A stretch of DNA of 64,000 nt from Cladochytrium replicatum (Eukaryota > Chytridiomycota > Chytridiomycetes > Cladochytriales > Cladochytriaceae), in contig JAHLKD010000087.1 of NCBI GenBank assembly GCA_025526935.1, forward strand, positions 168,632 through 232,631. The letters are read 5' to 3'. A program made the position numbers and the translations under genes. Positions 10,820-19,982 of this stretch are shown piece after piece. Below the pieces are notes generated by a model. The model made no database searches. It was not told the DNA's origin and saw nothing but the letters and a program-made list of their open reading frames with translations. The first letter of the stretch is position 1; each line of letters starts with the position of its first letter.

Positions 10820-10990
10820 AAAACCCAGCGGGTCAGGGTCGGGTACGGGTTTCAACCACTTCGGGTCCGGGTATTCCCTTTGTACCCATCAGTGACCCAG
10901 CGGGTCCCCAGACAAACACGACCCGACCCAAAGGGTTTGGTGCGGGTCGCCACTGAAACCCGGACCCGACCCGGACCCTCCGAACCTTAA
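10820..10990. repeat. GGGTC-rich block with inverted ends (copy 2)
   Basis: Matches the block at 3050-3225 closely and occupies the same position after the ORF. After it the sequence passes straight into LINE sequence at about 10991, whereas after copy 1 it passes into repeat cluster 2. Confidence 0.65.
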
Positions 10991-12235
10991 CTGCAGACTT
11001 TCAATTTTCACATGACATTAGAAATATTAGTTCTATTGGGCGTAACATTGCAGAGTTCCTTCAACTTTGCCTTTGGATTTTCAGATTTGCTTGCTTGGCT
11101 TGTTACTCATCATGTTGATTTGTTAGGTTTAAGAGAAACTCATCACTTAACTTTAGACAGTGTTTCTTCAGCGTATTTGTTGTTTGATTCTCGTCCTCTC
11201 CACCAGACAATCCTTTGGCATCTGGAGTTGTTCTTATTTACCCTCATCATTGCAGTGCTCATCAATTTAGGTTGATTACATCAGTTCCTTCTGGGTTTGG
11301 TTTGTGGTTTAGGTTTCGTCAGGTTGTGATTGGTGGCTTTTATTTTCCCCACGTTGGACTGCAGAAGATTGTTTGGGTGCATTATCTGATTTTCCTCAAT
11401 TTGTTCATGGTCAAACCCTGAATGTCAAGCCTTCATTTCGTTATTTGGGTTGCTTTTCGGAGATACTGGATTTGATGTTTCACTGACTGTTTCCCATCGA
11501 CTTGCTAAAGCGCATGCAGCTTCTTTACTTTGCTTTCTTTTTCAAGATGTTTCGTTCTCATTCTTGGGTTGTGGTTCGTCATTTGTTTCTGTCTTTTATT
11601 CGACCTACGCTTGAATTTGGTTAATATGTTATTCTTCCCTCTGTTGCTGTTTGCAAACCAGTCAGACTTTTATTCACCAAAGTTTGTGCCGATTTCTTCA
11701 CCAATTAGCTTCATCTGCCTGTGGTGCTATAGCTGCTAGCTTTGCTCCCCTTGCATCTGCCCACCCTCATGCAATAGCAATTACTCCTCCATGCTTCCCT
11801 ATTTTGTCAATCTTGAGGCTTCTGCAGTATCGTCTTTGACGTTTGTTTTATCACCCCCGCAAGCAGTGTTGTCGCTGCCGTGCTGCAGCTCTCTCTAGAT
11901 CTCATGTTTCAGAATGTTTACGTCTTGATCTATTGTTGCCTATTCCTATTTGCAGCTTCCGCTTGATGTTGCAATTGATAGCCTTTGTCCACTTTGCATT
12001 GTCAACCCACAAATCTTGCACGGTGGTAACTCGTTTTTTCGCTGTCTTCACAAGATTTGGCTTCACTGTATCAGTCTGCCATTAGAAATTTCTCATCTCC
12101 CTTTTGGCCCTGCATTTGTGGATCTTTAACGTTTTCTTTTTTCATTATTTATTACTCACCTTTTTTGGCACCTTGTGTGCTATATAAATAAATATTGTAA
12201 AAATATAATAAATAAAATACCTTGTTTATTATATT
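10991..12235 (+). mobile_element. Internally deleted LINE (non-LTR retrotransposon) copy
   Basis: This is a plus-strand relic of the LINE family seen at 57.8-64 kb. It starts in the last part of ORF1 (FSHDIRNISSIGRN), enters the AP endonuclease start (DLLAWLVTHHVDLLGLRETH), and reaches GALSDFPQF near 11380. It then jumps to the post-RT region (VKPSFRYLGCF, then VVVRHLFLSFIRPTLEFG), so the reverse-transcriptase core is missing. Near 11865 it has the C-terminal Cys/His motif CCRCRAAALSRSHVSEC. It ends with the family's 3' UTR and an A-rich tail. Many stops and frameshifts make it non-functional. Confidence 0.85.
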
Positions 12236-13439
12236 TCCTATTTTAGACAAACGTTTGTTTAAGGGGAAAGTGATGGAAACTTGATGGAATGTGCAGGATT
12301 TTACGTTGGGGAATATTCTAGCTCGGAGCTTCATTCCGCTCAATATACTTGAAGATCTTCCACCCCACAAGTTTGTCAGATAGAAGGACTGTGGGCTTGT
12401 TCATGAGCCATTCAGAGTGAATGGGCATAGAGTGGTGGTAGTGTGTCTCAACTAGGTCAAGCTTCCAAATTTATAACTCGTGCATTATAAGAACACCTGA
12501 CAAACATGATGTGAAACCCCTTCCAATTAGCACTTTTTGGAACAAAATATCCTCTCTATTGCTTCAAGAAAGTTAGACTCACTGACTTGTGATCCAAATT
12601 ATCAGTGTGCCTTAAGCATGTTTTGTTCCAGCCAGTTGCCCACTTTGAAAACTTTACTGCTTGTATCTAGAAAGTTACAGTTCACTGCCAATAGTTACCA
12701 GAAGTGAATGATAAAATCGCTCATCACCACTGACATCTTTGGCAGGGTAGTCCACGTTCCCTCCAGCTCTGTCTTCATCGTTATTGTTGCTGTACATCAG
12801 CACAATCCTGCTTCTATTTAAATCCAATAAAGGTCGCGTACATTCAGCTTTCGTGGCTGCCCAACAACCAGTTTCACCTTCAGGTTTGGCTGTGTTGTTT
12901 TGTTGAATTTTAAGTTTTCTTCATAAAAGTTTTGCTTAGGAGAAAAGAACTTGCAGTGCAAAAGATATTACTGACTGTGAGTTTAACGGAACGTGATGAA
13001 AACTTGATGGAATGAGCAGGATTTTATGTTGGGGAAAGTTCTAGCACTTTGGATTGATTTAAAAGCGGAGCGCATGCCGCTCAATACACTTGAAGATCTT
13101 CCGCTCAATCCTCCATTCTCCAAAACCCAACATGTTTGAACCAACGGCCATTTGCAGTAATATTATTAAAAAAGAGTTGTGCAAAATTGTTCTGATATGT
13201 TTTGGAAGGTGCAACAGGCAAACTTACGACTGAAAAGTGCAGTGATCACGCGAGATCTCAAACATATTACAGTGGAATATCCTCAATTTCTGCTTCGGAT
13301 ACTCTCTTCTTTAGTAAATCATGATCACGGTCCAAGTTCGCATTTCATCTTTGTCTCCCAGCATGACTTTTCATATCTCCCTAGCCCAGGCTCTAATAAT
13401 TGACAGTCAAAATCGACACAGATTCCAAGTACCACGACT
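12236..13439. other. Gene-free stretch with a degenerate direct-repeat pair
   Basis: No coding region is supported. Two related blocks of about 90-110 bp lie at 12270-12361 and 12993-13102 in the same orientation. They share ACTTGATGGAATG, GCAGGATTTTA, GTTGGGGAA and CACTTGAAGATCTTCC-like words; each ends on the perfect palindrome GAAGATCTTC (12351-12360, 13092-13101). They might be decayed terminal repeats of an unknown insertion. Confidence 0.6.
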
Positions 13440-14940
13440 TTGGCTTTGATGGAGCAGCCAATTCAAGACCTGCGTCGCTCTCAGTCACAGCAAGCTGGAC
13501 AGTTCGAGGAGATTGAAGTCCAGCAAGCAGAAGAATGCGATCCCGAGATAGAACCGTTTCTTCAGACCGATCCGTTTTTTGGGCTTCGCTCACTGGATGT
13601 GTCCGAACGGCATGCTAAATTTGGTTACAATGGTACTCGTACTGAAGTCGAGTGCACCGCAACGGTGAAGCAAGTCGTGAGATTGACGCAAGTGACTTGG
13701 TTGTCGGTGACACCATTGTGCTCAGGTAAATGATCCTCCTGCCTGAGCAAATGATTTAGATTATTCATAGGCTTGTAAACTTTGTACCCGCTGATGCACG
13801 ACTGCTCGGTTTCACTGCGATTGCTCGCCGTGGGAGCATGATCCGTGAAAAAGCGGACGGCGTGAACGATGCACCGGCGTTAAAGAAAGCAGATTTTGGG
13901 ATTGCTGTAGCTGTGAGTAAAGATTTTGTGCATTTTGAGGTCTTTTTCATTTCCCAAACGCTCAGGGAGCAACTGATGCTGCCCGGTCTGCAGCAGACCG
14001 TCCTGATGTCGCGGGCATCGGACGGGATCCGAACCTCCCGCCAGATCTTCCAGGTGAAAGAAAGATAAAGAAGTCAAAACACCAGCATGTTGAATTGATT
14101 TAGCAGCGAATGCGATCTTACTCTCTGCGCGGAATTGCGAGCACCTTCCTCATCTTCTTCATTTCGATCGTGGTATGGAGCTTCTCCCTCCCAGACATTC
14201 TCATTACACTTCTAGCCGTTCTTAACGATGCAGCAACACTGGTCATCTCAGTGGATACGGCAATTGTATCCCCAAGGCCCGACAAGTGGCGATTTGGACA
14301 GGTAATGCAACAAACCATCGCTGGAGCGTCTAATGTTCGAATTCATTTCTAGCTCGTGATGCTCTCCTGTATTCTAGGTGCTCTCCTGGCATGCTTGTCT
14401 TTCGCTCAGTTCTTGGTTGCACGCATTTCAATTCTCCACACCACGCATCCAGTCCATAATGTACCTGCAAATAAGCTCGTCTCCGCACTTTGTGATCTTC
14501 TCGACTCGCGTTCCATTCACTAGGTTCTGGAAGAGCCTACCGTCATTGCTGTTTACCTTCGTGATCGTTGCTACACAAATAGAAGCATTGATGATCGCGA
14601 TGTTTGGTGCGGAAGCCTTTGGAGCAGCGTCGGTGTAAGCCGAATCTCGAGCCACAGCCTGAAGACTAAACATTTTGCAATCAGCGGATGGGGTTGGGGT
14701 TTCGCAGCGCTCGCCATTTCAGGAGTGACATTCATGTTGCTTGATGCAGTGAAAGTTTGGGTTGTGAGGATGTGGTCGTTCGAACTAACGGCAAAACTGT
14801 GGACGACGCCTGCAAGATGTAGGTTGCTAGCTCCCCGAAAAGAGCTCCTGAAGACTCGACAGCTTGTACGAAGCTGGCGATCCGCAGCGCTGGCCGTCAT
14901 CTTTGTGGAGGAGTTGCGTCGGAGAACTCGAAAGCAATGA
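13440..14940 (+). pseudogene. P3A-type plasma-membrane H+-ATPase, gutted copy
   Basis: Pieces of a fungal PMA-type proton pump appear in correct order. The N-terminal region reads TDPFFGLRSLDVSERHAKFG. After a frameshift the actuator-domain piece EIDASDLVVGDTIVL ends at a splice donor near 13725, followed by NFVPADARLLGF. The P-domain hinge DGVNDAPALKKADFGIAVA comes almost immediately (13856-13911). Next are DGIRTSRQIFQ, SYSLRGIASTFLIFF, LAVLNDAATLVISVD and a C-terminal membrane region to the TGA at 14940. The stretch that should hold the TGES loop, the phosphorylated DKTGT motif and the nucleotide-binding domain is absent. Apparent introns (for example near 13912-13966, 14055-14103, 14301-14351) are retained, so it decayed as a genomic copy rather than a retrocopy. 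It cannot pump. Confidence 0.85.
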
Positions 14941-15029
14941 AAAGCAATTACTCCAAATTGATGAAACCTAATACATTCAACTCGACAGAAAACACAATTC
15001 TCAAAAAATAATTAAACAAGCCTTGACCT

Positions 15030-15520
15030 TCTGAAACAGAGTACCTTTAAGGAATATAGCAGGTTTCACCATTTGGGAAAGCAAATTTCGTTACGACCCT
15101 CTTACCACCATCGCCATCCCGACGACTAGGAGTGCCCTGCCATATCCACCGAGTTTGTGGGATCCAAGCGAAATGGGACGGACGCACCACGGTATGTACA
15201 ACTTTTCCGCTTCGGAGGGCGTGCATGATCAGTCTGTGGTGTAGTAAAGAGATGATTCGCGCATGTTGCAAAACAAAAGCTCTTGACGCACTTACGCTCC
15301 ATCAACTGTTTGCAGTGGAATACATTTCCAACATCATGAGGCTCTCGAAGCGCATCCCGATGTATGATAATCCGCTGGAACATACACTTTTTGCCTTCTC
15401 GAGAGCGAGCCCGAAAGCAAAGAGCAACGCCAACTGCCGCAGAAGAGGTCCACGGTCATGCTTAAACAAAGCAGGGGCTTCACGTACAGTGGCTTTCGCT
15501 GTGAACTTGATATGAGGGTC
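15030..15520 (-). pseudogene. Decayed relic of a YeeE/YedE-family transporter N-terminus
   Basis: The minus strand at about 15340-15440 can be read, with frame changes, as FAFGLALEKAK followed by IGMRFESLMMLEMYSTAN. This parallels FAFGFALEKAK and DQMRFKSFIMVEMFLTAT of the intact transporter at 16015-17401. A second piece near 15170-15230 (HALRSGKVV, then VVRP) matches that gene's exon 2 start (HLLRSAKIVDVAIRP). It lies on the same strand, directly downstream of the intact gene, and only the first third is recognisable. It looks like an old tandem duplicate that has decayed. Confidence 0.7.
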
Positions 15521-15546
15521 GAGAAGAAAGCACCGCGGACTTAGTT

Positions 15547-15604
15547 TCTCATTTATCCAACCTCTTAATCAATTGTCTCATTTATCCAGCCTCTTAATCA
15601 ATGG
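15547..15604. repeat. Tandem 29-bp duplication
   Basis: Two adjacent 29-bp units (15547-15575 and 15576-15604), TCTCATTTATCCAACCTCTT..., differ at two positions. The rest of 15521-16014 shows nothing recognisable apart from A/T runs; it is the 3' flank of the transporter gene. Confidence 0.85.
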
Positions 15605-16014
15605 CATGGTGGGTCCGTCCGTGACACTGGCCCAATACTTTAGACCATGATGGAAGATCGCACTTGACCCTGCCATAATTAATAGGACTGAGAACGCAGA
15701 CACTAAAACATTTTCATTGTTTGAAGAGCAAGATGGGTGTTCGAACTTTGGATAACAATGGTTTCGATCGCAATCTTAAAGGCAAAATGACATCACTTAA
15801 TCCGAAATTTGGCGAGCGCCCCACTTTGTTTTGGTCTTTGTTGACGCTATATTGCTAAAAAAAAGAAACACGGTGTTTTTGTTTTTTTAACATTCATAGT
15901 AACACCTTGTTCTTTGAGAGCATACTCAGAGGAAGTGTGTCAATTATCTTCCCAAAATAATGTGGTGTTTTAGTATAAGTAGCGACAAATTCCAACAAGA
16001 AAAAAGAAAGCATT

Positions 16015-17401
16015 TCAGTAGATGATGTTCGCGGCCCCTATGGCGCCAGCAAACATGGCCGCGACCGTGATCGCGCTCGCCGTCGACAGCGACGCGACCC
16101 CGCTGATCCCATGGCCGCTCGTACAGCCCTCCGCAACCCTCGCGCCAAAAAGCAACAGCACTCCCCCGACGAACGCCCTCACCGCGTCGTCGCCGAGCAC
16201 GCGGCTCCTCGGCGCGGTCGCGAGGTGGGCGGCGTCCAGCGCGCCGCCGAGGAGCGCCGAAGCGTACGCGCCCGCGACGACGCCGGCGGAGTTGAGGAGC
16301 TTGGTCGTGGCGTCGTGCCAGTCCGAGTTTGTTGTGAGGGTCGGGACGTTGGCGCAGGCCGAGGCGCGGACGCGCCAGCTCGGGTCGAGGTGTTTGAGGA
16401 GGGTGCTTGCGAGGACTGCGTAGGAGGTGGATGCGCCGAGGGGGGTCGAGAGGAGGAGGAGGGACATGGATTGCGCCAGGGTGACTGCGAGACCGCCTAC
16501 GATCGGGTGCCACGCGAACGCGCTCAGGTCGGCCCGCGTAGCAGAGGGGTGGTCCAGAAAGATGGTCGGTACTGTGACGTTGTTGGGGCTTGTGGAGAGG
16601 CGGGCGGTGTATGCGCGCTGGAGCTGTGCGGGCCAAGATGCTGTTTTTGCGGCGATGGCGACGGCGGCGGCGAGGGTCGAGGCGAACGCGAGGACGAAGA
16701 ACGAGGTGGTGGTGGTGCTGTCGTTGGTGAGGCCGAGGGATTTTGGGAGGGATGAGGTGGGTGATTTTTTGCCGTAGTCTGGGAGCTTGCGTGCGAGAAA
16801 GTCATTGAGGTACGGCCAGATCAGGCTGCCGCAGAAAGCCCCGCTGAGGACAAAGCTTGAGTAGCGGACGCCGGTCGCCGCTTGGACCAGGACTGTGCCC
16901 GGGCATGCCCCTTACATAAAGTGTGTTGTTAGTTTTATTGAGAAAATGCAGTATTTTTCCATAGGTTTAATGTTTTTCTACCTGCAATTCCCATTCCAAC
17001 TCCCAGCACCAAACCCCCAAGAGCGTTCCTGCCGTATCCACGGAGGTACCCCAGTCCAAGCGAGATCGGCGGGCGGATCGCGACGTCTACAATCTTTGCG
17101 CTCCGAAGCAAGTGAATCACAACTCTAGTTAAAAAAAAAAGCCATGTCCATAGTTGTTCTGTCATGACAAGCCAGGTTTACGAAGCAACCGTGAACAAAC
17201 TCACGCTCCGCCTAATGTTGCAGTGAGGAACATTTCCACCATGATGAAGCTCTTGAAGCGCATCTGGTCGATGATCACGCTCGGGAGGTACACTTTGGCC
17301 TTCTCGAGTGCGAACCCGAAGGCGAACCCGACGGCGGCGGAGGATGACCAGGCTCGCAGGCGGTTGACTGGAAGAGGAAGGGTGTTCGTTGTTGCCGACA
17401 T
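16015..17401 (-). CDS. YeeE/YedE-family (sulfur/thiosulfate-type) membrane transporter
   Basis: Three exons: 17205-17401, 16982-17124 and 16015-16910. The 80- and 71-nt introns have GT...AG ends, and splicing keeps the frame for 411 residues. The family imports thiosulfate or related sulfur species through conserved Cys residues in an inward-folded membrane bundle (known for bacterial TsuA); the exact substrate here is not established. Seen in the sequence: repeated small-residue hydrophobic segments, the first-half signature GACPGT (about 114-119) and the second-half signature GCTSGHGISG (about 375-384), giving the internal two-fold repeat with both key Cys residues. The protein ends in a hydrophobic segment, GAIGAANIIY. 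The ATG at 17401 is the first before FAFGFALEK. GC content is high compared with the flanks. A decayed paralogue lies downstream at 15.0-15.5 kb. Confidence 0.88.
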
Positions 17402-17922
17402 GATTATGACGCAGATCAGGGCGAGTTTTCGACGCTGTGATTCTTATAGTTGAAAAATTAGTAAAATGCAAAAACACGGGTGGGAATGTGATATTTTGGG
17501 TTGTGCCTCAGGATTTGTAATCACCAACCTGGGGCAAGGAACATATTGGGAGGCAGTTTTTAATATTGTGACAGTGCGAGAATGCATTGGAAACGCACTG
17601 CATCTTGAGCGTCAAAGCGTTGGTAGCAACAGTTACTTGAGCGGGTGTTGAGCGGTTGTTTGAACCAAATTTTGACATTGCAGTGTGGGGTAGGATTACA
17701 AATCCAAAGCTACGTGTGGTTTGAGATAAGAATTTCACGGAGGGTATTTTATTTGAGCATCATGCACGCAACTTTCCGCAAGTGGGACGATCCCTACGAT
17801 TGTTTTGATCCTACACCACATATCGTGCCGCCGCAATATCGTCAGCAAAATCCATACATATAAACTTTCTCAGATCAGATGTCGTTTCTCGCACTCCAAA
17901 CACTGTAATCACCATAGTCCCA
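17402..17922. other. Intergenic stretch between the transporter and LSM4
   Basis: About 520 bp without a supported gene or repeat. It should contain the promoter of the minus-strand transporter (just right of 17401) and the 3' UTR of LSM4 (left of 17923). No TATA box was identified with confidence. Confidence 0.5.
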
Positions 17923-18380
17923 CTACCTTCCTCCACGACCCCTCCCGCGATCCTGCCCACCACCACCGCGTCCCCCGCCCCTATAATTCCCAGGTCCGCC
18001 GCCACGTCCCCTGTTCCCACCACTACCCTGTCCTCCTCTTCCTCCACCACCGCCCTGTCTGTTATGATACTGATCTTCTCTGACAGTGTCGACGACCGCG
18101 TCTGGTATACGGAGGTACTTGATCGTAGCGCCGCGGATGTAGACTTCAGGCAGTTTCCAGAAACGTTCTCCGTCTGGGGCTGTGACGATGACGCCTTTGA
18201 GGTTGATGTTCATCCAGTTGTCGCAGTTGACCAGGTGGCCGTTGTATGTTTCTCCTAAGCGAGTCATAAGCAATTCCCATTGAATCAGATTCAACTTGGA
18301 GTTCTAGTTTGCATACCCGTCTTGAGTTCGAGCAGCACTGGCTGTCCCTGGGCAGCGTTGAGCAGCGAGAGCGGGAGCAT
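17923..18380 (-). CDS. LSM4: U6 snRNA-associated Sm-like protein LSm4
   Basis: Two exons, 18317-18380 and 17923-18254, with a 62-nt intron (18255-18316); 131 residues, the usual length. LSm4 is a ring subunit of LSm1-7 (cytoplasmic mRNA decapping and decay) and LSm2-8 (U6 snRNA binding in the nucleus). The protein begins [20 protein letters not shown]. The Sm1 motif runs through [18 protein letters not shown] and the Sm2 motif is [13 protein letters not shown], both typical. The C-terminus is an RGG/Gly-rich tail, as in other LSm4 proteins, where it promotes P-body assembly. The exon junction falls in the K-T-G/E-T-Y turn. It is divergent from RPA43 with a 58-bp gap. Confidence 0.96.
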
Positions 18381-18438
18381 TTTTGGGAGGTGAGGGTTGT
18401 GGCTTGACAATTGAAAACACGAATTTTTTGAATGGGAG
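18381..18438. promoter_or_regulatory. Compact divergent promoter between LSM4 and RPA43
   Basis: Only 58 bp separate the two start codons, so both 5' UTRs and core promoters must overlap here or extend into the neighbouring gene. Co-regulation of an mRNA-decay/splicing factor with an RNA polymerase I subunit is plausible, but this is inferred from spacing. No TATA box is evident. Confidence 0.6.
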
Positions 18439-19668
18439 ATGGCTAACAGGGCAATGGCAACCCGAAACAGCTCGCACTTCAGAAACATTGCGGGAAGACT
18501 GTACGTGCACCTGCCACCGCGCTTTGCAAGTGCTCCCATGGAGGGCGTGCATCTATATCTGAGCAGGTTTCTCATGAGGTATGAATAACTCACCTATCTT
18601 AAGTGTTCCTTTGTCATCGTTTACCGGTTTCAGATACGTGCCGGAAGTGGACAGCATCGTGCTGGCGTACTCGAACGTCGAACCGGAAGAAACGTCCGCG
18701 CGAATCATGTTCGATTCGCCCTTCTTGCATTTCTACGTCCGCGCCGTGTTCACCGTGTTCCGTCCCTCCATTGGCTCTCTGCTACGTAAATGAAATTCTG
18801 GATACGGCTTTTTTTATAGTTTGAGCGCTGATCTTGTGGTCTTTAACAGTGGGCGTGGTGAACAAGGTTTCGCCAGATCATGTTGGTCTGCTCGTCCACG
18901 GCGTGTTCAACGCTTCGATACCAGCGAATCAGTTGCGTCCGGACGAGTTTCGATGGGACGACGAGGAAGGGTGTTGGAAGGAGACGTCGGTTCACGGTGG
19001 GGAGCTGAAGATTGATACCGGAAGCGTGGTTCGGTTCAGCGTCGCAGAGTATGAAAGTTGGAGACTGAGGATTCCCATGAGCAGGTTTCTTACTCTTGTG
19101 CAGCCTGATTAGAGCGAACGACATGTTGACCGTTTCGGGGACGTTGATGAAGGAGAACACGGGAGTGGTCGATGTCGGGACGGCATTGCCTCCAATAGAA
19201 AAGCTTCCGGCTATCGAGACACAAGGAGGTGACAAAATAGAAGTGGACGGACAGTCACCCCAAACGGAGCAAGGCGAGGACGAGTGGACGGCGATCAAGA
19301 AGCCGTCCACGAGCGAAGCAAAGACGCCCATGAAAACCGAAAACAGTTATGCAGCAGAGACGGAAACACCATCGAGATCGAAGAAGCGTAAGGAGCGAGA
19401 TGACGATGTTGATGGAACAGAAGCAGAAACACCGACGAGATCCAAAAAGAGAAAGCAAAAGGAAGGGGAAGTGAAAACGACACCGTCTGATGCAAAGCGA
19501 TCGAAAGTGAAGGAGGAAGAGGTTGTTCCGACCGCCAAAGTCGAGGACGAAGAAAAGCGGGGCACGACGAAGAAGAAGAAGGGCGGACGACAAGGAGAGG
19601 ATGTTGAAGGTAGTAAGGGAGTAGTCGTTGACAAGAAAAAGAAGAGCAGCACGTCTAGAGACAAGTGA
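18439..19668 (+). CDS. RPA43: RNA polymerase I subunit RPA43 (Rpb7-like stalk)
   Basis: Four exons: 18439-18578, 18634-18785, 18850-19048 and 19104-19668. Introns are 55, 64 and 55 nt with GT...AG ends, and splicing gives a continuous 351-residue frame. RPA43 with RPA14 forms the Pol I stalk and contacts Rrn3 for rDNA initiation. The Rpb7-N part contains LYVHLPPRFASAPMEGVH and YVPEVDSIVLAYSNV. The OB part contains GVVNKVSPDHVGLLVHGVFN and NASIPANQL, then, after the last splice, LIRANDMLTVSGTLM. The last 170 or so residues are a Lys/Glu-rich disordered tail with two near-repeats (EAETPTRSKKRK, ETETPSRSKKRK type), likely nucleolar targeting. The in-frame ATG at 18454 is an alternative start. 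The N-terminus is short compared with yeast. Confidence 0.9.
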
Positions 19669-19741
19669 AATACGAGTAGCGCTGCAACAACGCAATACAA
19701 TGCAATACAATGCAGTAGTCCTAGTTACGGCCATCACCATA

Positions 19742-19800
19742 ATTAACCATTATTATCACCATTACCATGACCATTATTATTATTATTATTACTATTATTT
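19742..19800. repeat. ATT/ATC-type microsatellite
   Basis: A run of ATT, ATC and ACT trinucleotides, including about seven tandem TTA units, lies between RPA43 and the next gene. Pyrimidine-rich sequence follows, up to CTCTCTCCCTCAG directly before the next ATG, which resembles a splice acceptor, so a 5' UTR intron for the next gene is possible. Confidence 0.8.
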
Positions 19801-19982
19801 TCTGCAGTGGCTGTGTTGTGCTGGCCCTACCGTCCCCACCCTGACTGACTCTCTGACCCTCCCCCCCCAACAACGACGCGTCTCTTTCTTTCGTTGGGTG
19901 ACCCCGCACCCCGTACCCCGTAACCCACTCTCTCTCCTCTACGTGTCAACTCGCTAACTTTGTCTTAATCTCTCTCCCTCAG

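Noticed and set aside
16111-16755. Long plus-strand frames opposite the transporter
   Set aside because: They are GC-driven shadows of the spliced minus-strand gene, which has family motifs and exact splice joins.
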